A stretch of 64,000 nucleotides of DNA, taken from the NCBI GenBank assembly GCA_030149285.1, contig JASBRU010000003.1, positions 312,001 to 376,000 on the forward strand, written 5' to 3'. Source of the DNA: Flavobacteriales bacterium (GTDB lineage Bacteria > Bacteroidota > Bacteroidia > Flavobacteriales > JASBRU01). Shown here one piece after another: positions 17,724-25,817 of the stretch. A program made the position numbers and the translations under genes. Below the pieces are notes generated by a model. The model did no database searches. It had not been told where the DNA came from and worked only from the letters and a program-made list of their open reading frames with translations. Position 1 is the stretch's first letter. Each line of letters opens with the position of its first letter.

Positions 17724-18161
17724 TTAATTATTATTTACTGCTTCTGATTTAAAAGGCTGACCTAAACCTGTTTCTACGTAACTTTTAAGGCTTGCCATAA
17801 AACGCCCCCAGTGATAGCTACATACTCCAAAATAATCCGTTTCTTCTTTCCAATTATTATGATAGAACCTTAAATCACTTTTTCCATCATTCTCCATTAT
17901 TTCAAAGGAAAAAACTGTACCCATCCACTCTTCATTCCCATCTACAAACTTCCAATCTACTCTTTTACCCTCTTCAAGATTAGTCACTTCAATGTATTTA
18001 CAATAACCTTTGTCAAACCTAAACTCATTTATAAAACCTATTTCTGGTTTAATACTACAGTCATCTGTCCACCAATTCTTAATTCCATTTTCTGTAGTTA
18101 TTGCTTCGTATATCTTTGATGCACCTGCATCGATAGTAAGATAATTTTTAATGTTTGCCAT
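17724..18161 (-). CDS. SRPBCC / AHSA1-type ligand-binding domain protein
   Basis: Small START-like fold protein, about 145 residues from the preferred ATG at 18159-18161 (MANIKNYLTIDAGASKIYEA). A longer version starting at 18203 adds 14 residues that fit no family feature. Typical AHSA1 markers are KIYEAITTENGIKNWWT near the N-terminus and the C-terminal helix WGRFMASLKSYVETGLGQPF. Ligand unknown. It precedes the DGPF gene; SRPBCC genes are often found in ECF42/DGPF neighbourhoods. It is not closely alike to the three tandem SRPBCC proteins at 24.7-26.4 kb. Confidence 0.82.
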   Translation of the reverse strand: MANIKNYLTIDAGASKIYEAITTENGIKNWWTDDCSIKPEIGFINEFRFDKGYCKYIEVTNLEEGKRVDWKFVDGNEEWMGTVFSFEIMENDGKSDLRFYHNNWKEETDYFGVCSYHWGRFMASLKSYVETGLGQPFKSEAVNNN

Positions 18162-18246
18162 TTCAACTATTTTTTTAATGTTTTCATGGTAATGACGAAC
18201 CATCTATTTTTTATTGGACATGATTTTTGAAAAAATTACAAAAAAC

Positions 18247-18274
18247 AAAAAAGCCCGCTATTAGCGGGCTTTCA
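18247..18274 (-). terminator. Intrinsic terminator of rocD
   Basis: Perfect 10-bp stem AAGCCCGCTA / TAGCGGGCTT at 18251-18272 with a tight turn. On the minus strand a U-run follows. It stands 21 bases past the rocD stop. A near-identical hairpin recurs at 48576-48597. Confidence 0.85.
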
Positions 18275-18294
18275 AGTCGATAAAATAGTATTAT

Positions 18295-19536
18295 TTATTT
18301 CTGAAACTCAGAAATTGTTGTCTTAATAATAGAAATACATTCGTGTAATTGCTCTTCAGTCATTACCAAAGGTGGTGCAAAACGAATAATATTGCCATGT
18401 GTTGGTTTTGCCAGTAAGCCATTATCTCTAAGCTTTAAGCAAATGTTCCATGCTGTATCGCTATCTTCAGTATCATTAATTACAATTGCATTTAACAAGC
18501 CTTTACCTCTAACTAACTTTACTAGGTCATTAGTAGCAATAAAGTCATTCATCTCCTTACGGAAGATTTCACCCATACGCTCTGCATTATCAGCTAAGCT
18601 TTCATTAGTAATAACCTCTAGTGCAGCAATAGCCACTTTATTTGCCAATGGGTTTCCACCAAAAGTAGAGCCATGCTCACCCGGTTTTATCACCATCATT
18701 ATATCGTCATTTGCCAATACTGCTGATACAGGGAACACACCTCCGGAAATTGCTTTACCTAAGATTAGTACATCTGGCTTTACATTCTCATGATCGCAAG
18801 CCAATAACTTTCCTGTACGAGCTATACCTGTTTGCACTTCATCTGCAACAAACAATACATTGTGCTCTTTACATAATTTATAGGCTGCTGCTAAATAACC
18901 TTCATCCGGTACAAATACACCTGCCTCACCTTGTATAGGCTCTAACATAAAGCCAGCAACATTATTATCTTTCAATGCAGTTGCTAATGCATCTAAATCG
19001 TTATAAGGGATTACCTCTAAGCCTGGAGTATAAGGTCCGAAGTTTTTCTTAGCATCAGGGTCTGTAGATGCAGACACTATTGTAATGGTACGCCCATGAA
19101 AATTATTTTCGCAAACAATAATTTTTGCTTGGTCAGCAGGTATGCCTTTCTTTTCATAGCCCCATTTACGAGTCAACTTCAAAGCAGTTTCAACGGCTTC
19201 AGCCCCTGTATTCATTGGTAATAGCTTATCAAAACCAAAGTATTTGGTTGCAAATTGCTCATATGCTCCTAAAGTATCATTATAAAATGCACGAGAAGTA
19301 AGTGTTAGCTTCTCTGCTTGTTCTTTTAAAGCATTAATAATATACGGATGGCAATGTCCTTGGTTTACTGCAGAATATGATGAAAGGAAGTCGTAATAAC
19401 GTTTACCTTCTAAATCCCAAACAAAAACTCCTTCACCTTTTTCTAACACTACCGGTAGTGGGTGATAATTGTGTGCGCCGTACTTATCTTCAAGCTCTAT
19501 AGCCTGAGTAGATGTTAACTTTTCCATTACATGCAT
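18295..19536 (-). CDS. rocD: Ornithine--oxo-acid transaminase
   Basis: PLP-dependent class III aminotransferase converting ornithine and 2-oxoglutarate to glutamate semialdehyde and glutamate, linking arginine and proline metabolism. The 413 residues match the family: [21 protein letters not shown] at the N-terminus, [20 protein letters not shown] for cofactor phosphate, [13 protein letters not shown], and the Schiff-base lysine in [10 protein letters not shown]. The annotated ATG gives MHVMEKL; the ATG three codons in (19527) is equally possible. Monocistronic with a strong terminator. Acetylornithine aminotransferase is the alternative, but the [14 protein letters not shown] start is specific to ornithine aminotransferases. 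Confidence 0.94.
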   Translation of the reverse strand: MHVMEKLTSTQAIELEDKYGAHNYHPLPVVLEKGEGVFVWDLEGKRYYDFLSSYSAVNQGHCHPYIINALKEQAEKLTLTSRAFYNDTLGAYEQFATKYFGFDKLLPMNTGAEAVETALKLTRKWGYEKKGIPADQAKIIVCENNFHGRTITIVSASTDPDAKKNFGPYTPGLEVIPYNDLDALATALKDNNVAGFMLEPIQGEAGVFVPDEGYLAAAYKLCKEHNVLFVADEVQTGIARTGKLLACDHENVKPDVLILGKAISGGVFPVSAVLANDDIMMVIKPGEHGSTFGGNPLANKVAIAALEVITNESLADNAERMGEIFRKEMNDFIATNDLVKLVRGKGLLNAIVINDTEDSDTAWNICLKLRDNGLLAKPTHGNIIRFAPPLVMTEEQLHECISIIKTTISEFQK

Positions 19537-19642
19537 GGTTTAAAATTTTTATTAGTTAAGAAAAAACAGAAAAGTTCCTCTTAAGGGGAGAAATCACCCA
19601 TGTGAAGTACAAAATTAATGATTTATAGCCGAGATTAAAAAT

Positions 19643-19650
19643 TATCTTTG
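19643..19650 (+). promoter_or_regulatory. -7 box of rlmD immediately before the start codon
   Basis: TATCTTTG, an exact TAnnTTTG match, ends 4 bases before the rlmD ATG. Transcription from it would start at or next to the A of the start codon, giving a leaderless mRNA. A clear -33 element is not seen. Confidence 0.55.
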
Positions 19651-19654
19651 CGCC

Positions 19655-21067
19655 ATGGCAAGAAACAAGAGACAACAACTTACCTACGAACATATAGTAC
19701 TTACTGATGCAGGTGCTAAAGGTAAAGCCGTAGGTAAAACAGGAGATGGTAGAGTATTATTTGTAAAAAATGCTGTACCCGGAGACGTAGTAGATGTAAG
19801 AATACGTAAAAAAAGACGCAATTATTTAGAGGGTGAGGCTACTAAAGTTCATACCTACTCTGATAAAAGAACTGAACCAAAGTGTGAGCATTTTGGTATT
19901 TGTGGTGGCTGTAGTTGGCAAAATATGGATTATAAATACCAATTGCAGTTCAAAGAAAGTGAAGTACTGAATAACCTGAAGCGTATTGGGCATATAGAGC
20001 TACCCGAAACTAGCCCTATTTTGGGGTCTGATGATATATACTACTACAGAAACAAGATGGAGTACTCTTTTTCTGATAACAGATGGATTACTCAAGAAGA
20101 AGTTGATGCAGGAAAAACTATAGAAAGTAGAAATGGACTAGGTTTTCACATGCCCGGTATGTGGGATAAAGTACTAGATATTGACACCTGCCATTTACAA
20201 GCAGAACCAGGAAATAGTATCCGCTTGGCCTTAAAAGCTATTGCAGAGAAACACAATATACCGTTCTTTAACCTTAGAGAGCAAACAGGTATGCTGCGCA
20301 CCGTTATTATTAGAAACACTTCTATTGGTGAATTAATGGTATTGGTACAATTTAGAGAGTATGATCAACAAATAGTTGAGACTTTACTAGATGAGCTATA
20401 TACACAGTTTCCACAAATCACTTCCTTGCTTTACACTATAAACGGTAAGGGAAATGATACTATTTATGACTTAGATATTGTGACCTATAAAGGTGCTGAC
20501 CATATTTTTGAAGAAATGGAAGGTTTGCGCTTTAAAATTGGACCTAAGTCCTTTTACCAGACTAACTCTAAGCAAGCTTATGAACTGTATAAGGTTACTA
20601 GAGAATATGCAGCCCTTACTAAAGATGATGTTGTTTATGACTTATATACCGGCACAGGTACTATTGCACAATTTGTGGCAAAAACTGTAAAAAAAGTGGT
20701 GGGTATAGAGTCTGTGCCAGAGGCAATTGAGTCTGCAAAAGAAAATGCTATCAACAATAAGATAGATAATACTGTTTTTTATGCAGGAGACATGAAAAAG
20801 GTATTAAACGATGAGTTTATTGCTGAAAACGGTGCACCTGATGTAATAATTACCGATCCGCCACGTGATGGAATGCACAAAGATGTTGTAGAAACCATTT
20901 TACGTGTAGCCCCAAAGCGTATTGTATATGTAAGTTGTAATTCTGCTACACAAGCAAGAGATTTGGCACTAATGGATGAATCGTATAAAGTAATTAAAGT
21001 ACAGCCTGTAGACATGTTTCCACAAACACACCATGTAGAAAACATAGTATTACTAGAAAAGAGATAA
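19655..21067 (+). CDS. rlmD: 23S rRNA (uracil-5-)-methyltransferase RlmD
   Basis: SAM-dependent enzyme that methylates U1939-type uracil in 23S rRNA. The 470 residues contain an N-terminal TRAM domain (about 8-68), an iron-sulfur site CEHFGICGGC with a fourth cysteine in DTCHLQ, and a C-terminal methyltransferase domain with VVYDLYTGTGTIAQF, ITDPPRDGMHK and the catalytic cysteine in VYVSCNSATQARD. Paralogous RlmC/RumB or TrmA lack this TRAM plus iron-sulfur combination. A -7 box abuts the start. The stop overlaps the next start by one base (TAATG). Confidence 0.93.
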   Translation: MARNKRQQLTYEHIVLTDAGAKGKAVGKTGDGRVLFVKNAVPGDVVDVRIRKKRRNYLEGEATKVHTYSDKRTEPKCEHFGICGGCSWQNMDYKYQLQFKESEVLNNLKRIGHIELPETSPILGSDDIYYYRNKMEYSFSDNRWITQEEVDAGKTIESRNGLGFHMPGMWDKVLDIDTCHLQAEPGNSIRLALKAIAEKHNIPFFNLREQTGMLRTVIIRNTSIGELMVLVQFREYDQQIVETLLDELYTQFPQITSLLYTINGKGNDTIYDLDIVTYKGADHIFEEMEGLRFKIGPKSFYQTNSKQAYELYKVTREYAALTKDDVVYDLYTGTGTIAQFVAKTVKKVVGIESVPEAIESAKENAINNKIDNTVFYAGDMKKVLNDEFIAENGAPDVIITDPPRDGMHKDVVETILRVAPKRIVYVSCNSATQARDLALMDESYKVIKVQPVDMFPQTHHVENIVLLEKR

Positions 21068-21660
21068 TGAGCGAAATACCGGATTTAGGACAAGAATATT
21101 GGGATAGCAGATATGAAAGCAGCCAAACAGGTTGGGATATTGGCTACCCTTCTACTCCATTAGTCGAGTACTTTGACCAATTGAAAGATAAAAGCATTAA
21201 AATATTAGTCCCAGGTGCCGGTAACGCTTATGAAGTTGAATATTTACATAACAAAGGTTTTAGTAATGTTTATTTACTGGACTTCTCTCCAAAAGCTTTA
21301 GAAAATTTTAAAAACCGTGTACCGGATTTCCCTGAAGATCATTTAATTTTATCTGACTTCTTTAAGCATATTGGGCAATATGATTTAATCATAGAGCAAA
21401 CTTTCTTTTGTGCTTTAAACCCTGATCTACGACCAGAATATGGTTGGCACGTAAATAGCCTATTAAAAGAAGGCGGTAAACTTGTGGGACTGTTATTTCA
21501 GATACCTTTGTATACCGAGCATCCGCCATTTGGTGGAGATAAAGCAGAGTACATCAACTACTTCCGCCCTTACTTTGATTTTAAAGTATTGGAGACTGCT
21601 TACAATTCTATTAAACCTAGAGAAGGGAATGAGCTTTTTATTAACATGGTAAAAAACTAA
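21067..21660 (+). CDS. TPMT-family SAM-dependent methyltransferase
   Basis: Class I methyltransferase of the thiopurine S-methyltransferase type, 197 residues. It begins with the family mark YWDSRYESSQTGWDIGYPS and has the SAM-binding loop ILVPGAGNAYEVEYLHNKG, an acidic residue after strand 2 (VYLLDFSPKAL) and IIEQTFFCALNPDLRPEY. Bacterial members act on thiol, selenium or halide acceptors; the substrate here is unknown. One-base overlap with rlmD implies coupled translation. Confidence 0.85.
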   Translation: MSEIPDLGQEYWDSRYESSQTGWDIGYPSTPLVEYFDQLKDKSIKILVPGAGNAYEVEYLHNKGFSNVYLLDFSPKALENFKNRVPDFPEDHLILSDFFKHIGQYDLIIEQTFFCALNPDLRPEYGWHVNSLLKEGGKLVGLLFQIPLYTEHPPFGGDKAEYINYFRPYFDFKVLETAYNSIKPREGNELFINMVKN

Positions 21661-21751
21661 CTGTTTATTTTACTGATAATATGTTAATTACAGTTAACAA
21701 TTAATCAATTTATTGTAGTTTAGCTCAAAGTAACCTCAAAAACTTACAATA

Positions 21752-22288
21752 ATGAGCGACTCAAACTTTATCAAACCAGATTTTCAAAGAGAAACTACTG
21801 TAGAAATTCCTCATGAAATTCTAGAAAACTTAAAATCTGAACAGAACTTACCAAAAGCTATTATATCAGGTATTGCTGCAGGAATAATCTGCGCCATTTT
21901 ATGGGGTGCAATTACAGTTATTACAAATTATCAAATTGGGTATTTAGCAATTGCATTAGGGGCTGGTGTTGGATTCACGATACGCTATTTTGGAAAAGGC
22001 ATAACTGCTATTTTTGGTATATCAGGTGCTATAATAGCTATTTTAAGTACTGTGCTTGGTAATTTCTTAAGCATTATTGGATACGTTGCCAACTATGAAG
22101 GATTAGGTTATTTTGAAACCCTAACATTGTTCGATTACTCACAACTAATACCTGTTATGACTGAAACCTTTAGCTTTATGGATATTATTTTTTATGCCAT
22201 TGCCGGTTATGAGGGCTATAAGTTTGCTTTTAGAGTTATCACAAATAAAGATTTGGGAATAAACACAACCGAAACAGAGGGAAATTAA
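21752..22288 (+). CDS. Hypothetical membrane protein
   Basis: Unrecognised 178-residue protein. A cytoplasmic-looking N-terminus (1-33) is followed by four hydrophobic segments, about residues 35-56, 60-80, 85-112 and 143-158. The third is glycine- and isoleucine-rich (KGITAIFGISGAIIAILSTV). No catalytic motif. Similar small proteins with a GVGFTIRYFGKGIT-like core are common in Bacteroidota, but I know no function. Its last 4 bases overlap the convergent lipoprotein gene. Confidence 0.7.
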   Translation: MSDSNFIKPDFQRETTVEIPHEILENLKSEQNLPKAIISGIAAGIICAILWGAITVITNYQIGYLAIALGAGVGFTIRYFGKGITAIFGISGAIIAILSTVLGNFLSIIGYVANYEGLGYFETLTLFDYSQLIPVMTETFSFMDIIFYAIAGYEGYKFAFRVITNKDLGINTTETEGN

Positions 22289-22908
22289 TCTATTCCTAAA
22301 TCTGTTCCATAAGGCACCTCTGGCAAATAATAATCATATGACACCTCATAGTTATCCAATGATTCTTGATCATCCCACTTGGCTTTAACACCATAATAAT
22401 CACTTTTATCTGTAAAACGAATTGTTTCTCCAGCTAAAACAGTATCCTCATAAATAACGTAGTATTCATAACGCCTATCTGTTTTGGTGTTATACATTCT
22501 GATTTTAGCATTTAAACGAGAAAAACCTATCGAGGATTTATTTTTTGCCTCAACATAAAGTATCCTTTTATTACTTTTATTACTAATAGCACGCTCCCCT
22601 CCCTTTTCAAACTCCATTTTAACTAATTTGACATCATAAAGTTTTTCTCTAATCTTACTTTCAAATTCCAACTCCCTTTTTCTATAATCTAGTATATCCT
22701 GATAGGTCTCAGCAAATATCTTGTCATCTCCTTCATATTCACTCCACACAATAAAGTCTACCAAAATATTATAATCATCTTCACTAATATGTCCTTTAAT
22801 AGCTTTCAAGTCCTCCTCTAAACCTACTTCTAAATAAACTTCTTGCATTGGGTCTGAACAAGAAGCAAGAATTAATGAGACTAATAATAATGTGACTATT
22901 TTTTTCAT
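22285..22908 (-). CDS. Hypothetical lipoprotein
   Basis: A 207-residue protein with a lipoprotein signal: hydrophobic core, then LILASC with Cys17 as the lipidation site. The middle (EYEGDDKIFAETYQDILDYRKRELEFESKIREKLYDVKLVKM) is helical and charged. The C-terminal half looks like a small beta domain (LNAKIRMYNTKTDRRYEYYVIYEDT). It has no known domain that I recognise. It should sit in the inner or outer membrane facing the periplasm. It converges with and overlaps the membrane-protein gene by 4 bases, with no terminator between them. Confidence 0.72.
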   Translation of the reverse strand: MKKIVTLLLVSLILASCSDPMQEVYLEVGLEEDLKAIKGHISEDDYNILVDFIVWSEYEGDDKIFAETYQDILDYRKRELEFESKIREKLYDVKLVKMEFEKGGERAISNKSNKRILYVEAKNKSSIGFSRLNAKIRMYNTKTDRRYEYYVIYEDTVLAGETIRFTDKSDYYGVKAKWDDQESLDNYEVSYDYYLPEVPYGTDLGID

Positions 22909-23014
22909 GACTATAAGTTTTTATTTTTTCAGCTATGCAACATATAAAATTCTAAATTTACTTTCGCATGAAATCTCTATTTAAATACTAAATTTGCCAA
23001 AAGCACATAAGATT

Positions 23015-23521
23015 ATGCCTAACTCTAAGACTCTTATTTTAAACAAAAAACAAATTGAACAACGCCTACTTCGTATTGCATGGCAAATTTGCGAAGACAA
23101 TTATGGCGAAAAGGAAATTGTTATTGTAGGAATAGCTCCTAGAGGTTATACCTTGGCAGAAAGAATTATAAAGCTTTTAAATGATATAGCCCCGGAAATT
23201 GATTTTACATTCGGAAAAGTAGAGTTAGATAAAGACAACCCTATTGATAATGAAGCTACAATTAATTTAACGGAAGATCAGTACAAAAATAAGCCTGTAA
23301 TCTTGGTAGATGATGTATTAAACTCCGGCAAAACACTTATTTATGCTGTAAAACTATTTTTAACAGTTCCTATAAAAACTTTTAAAACTGTAGTATTGGT
23401 AGATAGGAGCCATAAACGTTTTCCTGTAAAGGCAGACTACAAAGGCATATCTTTAGCTACTACCCTCAAAGAGCATGTTGCTGTAGAGTTAGATGGCGAA
23501 GAAGCTGTATACCTTATCTAA
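23015..23521 (+). CDS. PyrR-like phosphoribosyltransferase
   Basis: Type I phosphoribosyltransferase, about 168 residues from the ATG at 23015. The PRPP-binding motif is VILVDDVLNSGKTL, and GIAPRGYTLAERI forms the PPi loop. The nearest relatives are PyrR (pyrimidine attenuation regulator/uracil phosphoribosyltransferase) and short PRTases of Bacteroidota. A longer frame begins with TTG at 22994, but that codon lies inside a TAAATTTG -7 box, so the ATG at 23015 is favoured. The base specificity is not decided by sequence. Its end overlaps the convergent aroK by 8 bases. Confidence 0.82.
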   Translation: MPNSKTLILNKKQIEQRLLRIAWQICEDNYGEKEIVIVGIAPRGYTLAERIIKLLNDIAPEIDFTFGKVELDKDNPIDNEATINLTEDQYKNKPVILVDDVLNSGKTLIYAVKLFLTVPIKTFKTVVLVDRSHKRFPVKADYKGISLATTLKEHVAVELDGEEAVYLI

Positions 23522-24011
23522 GCTTTTTTACCAGCTCGTTAACTTCTAGTTTCTCAATATCAACTATCAACTGTGCTTTATTGTAAAAACCGGAGCGCTC
23601 AAATAAATGCTTGGCTATAAACTCAGGTATTTCATCATCGGGTAAATGGCTTATCATTGGGCGGTTTTTCTTCTCACTAATCAACCTACTGGCCAAAGTA
23701 CCTACTCCGCCTCTTAGGTAAATAGTTTTGCCATTTTGGTTCATTAAATCCATATTATCGTAATAACACGGTGTACCACCACCAACAGCAATTACACAAT
23801 TTTCGGTTTTAAACTGCTCTAAAAGGGCTTCTCTCTCTAATTTTCTAAAATAGATTTCGCCTTTTTCCGCAAATACTTCTGAAATTGTTTTTTGAGCCTT
23901 ATTTTCAATAAAAGCGTCTAAATCAGTAAAGTCCATATTTAGCTTTTCAGCCAATTGTCTTCCAACCGTGCTTTTTCCGCTGCCCATATAACCAATTACA
24001 AACAAAATCAT
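23514..24011 (-). CDS. aroK: Shikimate kinase
   Basis: Phosphorylates shikimate with ATP in the chorismate pathway; aroC of the same pathway is at 39-40 kb. About 165 residues from the ATG at 24009-24011 (MILFVIGYMGSGKSTVG); the frame can be extended two codons to a GTG at 24017, which is less likely. P-loop GYMGSGKST, shikimate-binding DLDAFIE and GGGTPCYYDN, lid region SEKKNRPMI with its arginine. Length matches the family. Confidence 0.94.
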   Translation of the reverse strand: MILFVIGYMGSGKSTVGRQLAEKLNMDFTDLDAFIENKAQKTISEVFAEKGEIYFRKLEREALLEQFKTENCVIAVGGGTPCYYDNMDLMNQNGKTIYLRGGVGTLASRLISEKKNRPMISHLPDDEIPEFIAKHLFERSGFYNKAQLIVDIEKLEVNELVKKLR

Positions 24012-24092
24012 AGCCACAAAGGTCGGTTTTTTTACACAAAATCATGCGGAAAACTTCATATACAAAGGACTTAAAAAAAGCTTGCCAGTATC

Positions 24093-24123
24093 TTTGCTAA
24101 TAAAAATAATGCTTTTATATTTG
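24093..24123 (+). promoter_or_regulatory. Consensus Bacteroidota promoter of tRNA-Lys
   Basis: TTTG (24093-24096), a 19-base spacer, then TATATTTG (24116-24123): a full match to the -33/-7 consensus. It ends 19 bases before the tRNA 5' end. Confidence 0.85.
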
Positions 24124-24142
24124 CACCTCCAAAAAAGGAACT

Positions 24143-24215
24143 GACTTGGTAGCTCAGCTGGTAGAGCATCTCCCTTTTAAGGAGAGGGTCCTGGGTTCGA
24201 GCCCCAGCCAAGTCA
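24143..24215 (+). tRNA. tRNA-Lys (anticodon UUU)
   Basis: Cloverleaf of 73 bases. Acceptor stem GACTTGG pairs with CCAAGTC (24208-24214), discriminator A at 24215. D arm AGCTCAGCTGGTAGAGC. Anticodon stem TCTCC/GGAGA with loop CTTTTAA, giving anticodon TTT. T arm CTGGG-TTCGAGC-CCCAG. The 3' CCA is not encoded. Confidence 0.97.
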
Positions 24216-24249
24216 CTCAAAAAGGGTTGCAATTTGCAACCCTTTTTTG
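24216..24249 (+). terminator. Terminator of tRNA-Lys
   Basis: Hairpin GGGTTGCA / TGCAACCC (24223-24242) preceded by an A-run and followed by a run of six T, directly after the tRNA. Confidence 0.85.
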
Positions 24250-24332
24250 GTTTCTATACACCTCACTCATTCCCTTCATTCCTATTTCTTCTTTAACTAA
24301 TCACTCCTACTCTAAAAATATTTGCAAAAATA

Positions 24333-24379
24333 TTTGCGTAGCTAAATGACTACATATATATTTGTAGCCAAATAACTAC
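24333..24379 (+). promoter_or_regulatory. Promoter with twin operator in front of the ArsR-type regulator
   Basis: A strong promoter, TTTG (24333-24336), 20 bases, TATATTTG (24357-24364), is embedded in two near-identical sites: GTAG-CTAAATGA-CTAC (24338-24353) and GTAG-CCAAATAA-CTAC (24364-24379). They share 14 of 16 bases and each has the dyad GTAG/CTAC. The first fills the promoter spacer; the second covers the transcription start up to the ATG at 24383. This is the expected layout for autorepression by the encoded winged-helix protein (inference). A further TTTG at 24321-24324 is also present. Confidence 0.75.
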
Positions 24380-24382
24380 ATA

Positions 24383-24715
24383 ATGAATTTAAGAAGAGAC
24401 ATATTTCAAGCTATTGCCGACCCCACTAGAAGATCTATACTAGTACTACTGGCAACACAAACATTATCTGCCGGTGCTATAGCCAGCAACTTTGATGTAG
24501 CCAGACCCACCATATCAAAACACATACAGATACTTAATGAATGTGACTTGATTGAATCTAAACAAGAAGGACGAGAAATTTTCTACTCAATAAAAATTGA
24601 GAAAATGAAAGAAATCGACCAATGGATAGAACAGTTTAGAAAGATATGGGAAACCAGATTCAACCAGTTGGACGATGTATTATTAAAACTCAAAAACAAA
24701 AAAAATGAACAGTAA
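24383..24715 (+). CDS. ArsR-family (SdpR-like) transcriptional regulator
   Basis: Winged-helix DNA-binding protein of 110 residues: [18 protein letters not shown] at helix 1, recognition region [21 protein letters not shown], wing [10 protein letters not shown]. It has no metal-binding cysteines (no CxCxD/ELCVC), so it belongs to the metal-independent SdpR/YczG-like subgroup that is regularly paired with SRPBCC/AHSA1 genes. The C-terminal helix ([25 protein letters not shown]) recurs as remnants in the two downstream intergenic gaps. It overlaps the first SRPBCC gene by 11 bases, and its promoter carries a twin site that it probably binds. Confidence 0.93.
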   Translation: MNLRRDIFQAIADPTRRSILVLLATQTLSAGAIASNFDVARPTISKHIQILNECDLIESKQEGREIFYSIKIEKMKEIDQWIEQFRKIWETRFNQLDDVLLKLKNKKNEQ

Positions 24716-25208
24716 TCTTCAATTTGACTTTACAGTTGATAAAAAAAGAAACGCTTTAAACATCAAGCGTGAGTTTGCAGCAAATCAGCAATTGGTGTGG
24801 GATGTACATACAAAAAGTGAGCTGCTAGACCAATGGTTTGCACCCAGACCATGGAAAGCAAGAACCAAAACAATGGATTTCAGTGAGGGCGGTTATTGGC
24901 TTCATGCTATGTGCGGGCCTGAGGGCGAAGAACACTGGGGAATCATCCGTTATGAGAAAATCAACCCGATTAATAGCTATACTTCCTCTGCAAACTTTTG
25001 TGATGATGAAGGAAACATTATTAATGACTTACCCGGCTCTTCATGGATAACCACCTTTAAAAGCTTAGGAGACACTACACTTGTTGAAGTTGACATTACT
25101 TATAACTCTCTTGAAGATTTAGAAACAGTGATGCAGATGGGAATGAAAGAAGGGTTTACAATGGCACTAGAAGGCTTAGACGAACTGATAGAAGAACTAA
25201 AAAAGTAA
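24705..25208 (+). CDS. SRPBCC/AHSA1 domain protein, tandem copy 1
   Basis: START-like ligand-binding protein of 167 residues beginning [20 protein letters not shown]. Shared motifs with the next two genes are [40 protein letters not shown], a GEEHWG segment and the C-terminal helix [25 protein letters not shown]1-family proteins of this kind are small cytoplasmic hydrophobic-pocket proteins; the ligand is unknown. Its start lies inside the ArsR gene (11-base overlap), so the pair is translationally coupled, and it likely works in the pathway that the regulator controls. Confidence 0.92.
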   Translation: MNSNLQFDFTVDKKRNALNIKREFAANQQLVWDVHTKSELLDQWFAPRPWKARTKTMDFSEGGYWLHAMCGPEGEEHWGIIRYEKINPINSYTSSANFCDDEGNIINDLPGSSWITTFKSLGDTTLVEVDITYNSLEDLETVMQMGMKEGFTMALEGLDELIEELKK

Positions 25209-25303
25209 TGAAAAAGAAAGAAATAGATTACCTGATGGAAGTATTCAGGAAAATATGGGAAGCCAGATTTAAACAATTATACAACTTATTATCAACACTT
25301 TAA
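25208..25303 (+). pseudogene. Duplicated 3' remnant of the ArsR gene (31-codon ORF)
   Basis: Between SRPBCC copies 1 and 2 a short open frame (ATG at 25208, stop 25301-25303) encodes KKKEIDYLMEVFRKIWEARF followed by KQLYNLLSTL. This aligns with the C-terminus of the ArsR protein ([28 protein letters not shown]). It is therefore the tail of a second regulator gene copied with the SRPBCC gene and then truncated. It overlaps the preceding stop (TAATG), so it could still be translated as a peptide, though it lacks the DNA-binding domain. Confidence 0.8.
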
Positions 25304-25313
25304 AACAATAGAA

Positions 25314-25817
25314 ATGAACAGTAATCTACAGTTCGACTTTATAGTTGATAAAGAACAGAAAACGATAACTATACGACGAGAGTTTGCAGCAGAACAACAA
25401 CTAGTATGGAATGCCTACACAAAAAGCGAACTACTAGACCAATGGTTTGCGCCAAAACCATGGCAAACACAAACAAAAACCATGGACTTTACAGAAGGTG
25501 GTTACTGGTTGTATATTATGAAAGGGCCTGAAGGCAAATATCATTGGGGACGTATGGACTATGAAAAAATAAACCCGATAGATAGCTTTACTTCTTATGA
25601 TGGCTTTTGCGATGAAGATGGAAATATTGATACCAAAATTCCTCGTACTAAATGGAATACAACTTTTAAAGCCATTAACAAAAACACATTGGTAGAGACT
25701 GTAGTCATCCACGACTCAGTAGAGGATATAGAAACTGTGATGAAAATGGGAATGAAAGAAGGCTTTACTATGGTATTAGAAAATTTAGACGGACTACTAG
25801 AGCAATTGAAAAAGTAA
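25314..25817 (+). CDS. SRPBCC/AHSA1 domain protein, tandem copy 2
   Basis: Second paralog, 167 residues, starting [20 protein letters not shown]. It keeps [39 protein letters not shown] and [19 protein letters not shown], but the central pocket region differs most from its sisters (YIMKGPEGKYHWGRMDYEKI, DTKIPRTKWNTTFKAINKN), which suggests a different ligand or relaxed selection. It lies 10 bases after the ArsR remnant and belongs to the same transcription unit, as no terminator is seen until 26797. Confidence 0.9.
   Translation: MNSNLQFDFIVDKEQKTITIRREFAAEQQLVWNAYTKSELLDQWFAPKPWQTQTKTMDFTEGGYWLYIMKGPEGKYHWGRMDYEKINPIDSFTSYDGFCDEDGNIDTKIPRTKWNTTFKAINKNTLVETVVIHDSVEDIETVMKMGMKEGFTMVLENLDGLLEQLKK

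Noticed and set aside
22994-23014. TTG start for the phosphoribosyltransferase
   Set aside because: The TTG is part of a TAAATTTG -7 box; the ATG at 23015 gives a normal family N-terminus.
24146-24349. Open frame of 67 codons across tRNA-Lys and its terminator
   Set aside because: It reads through a well-formed tRNA and hairpin; the start lies in the acceptor stem. A shadow frame with no protein features.
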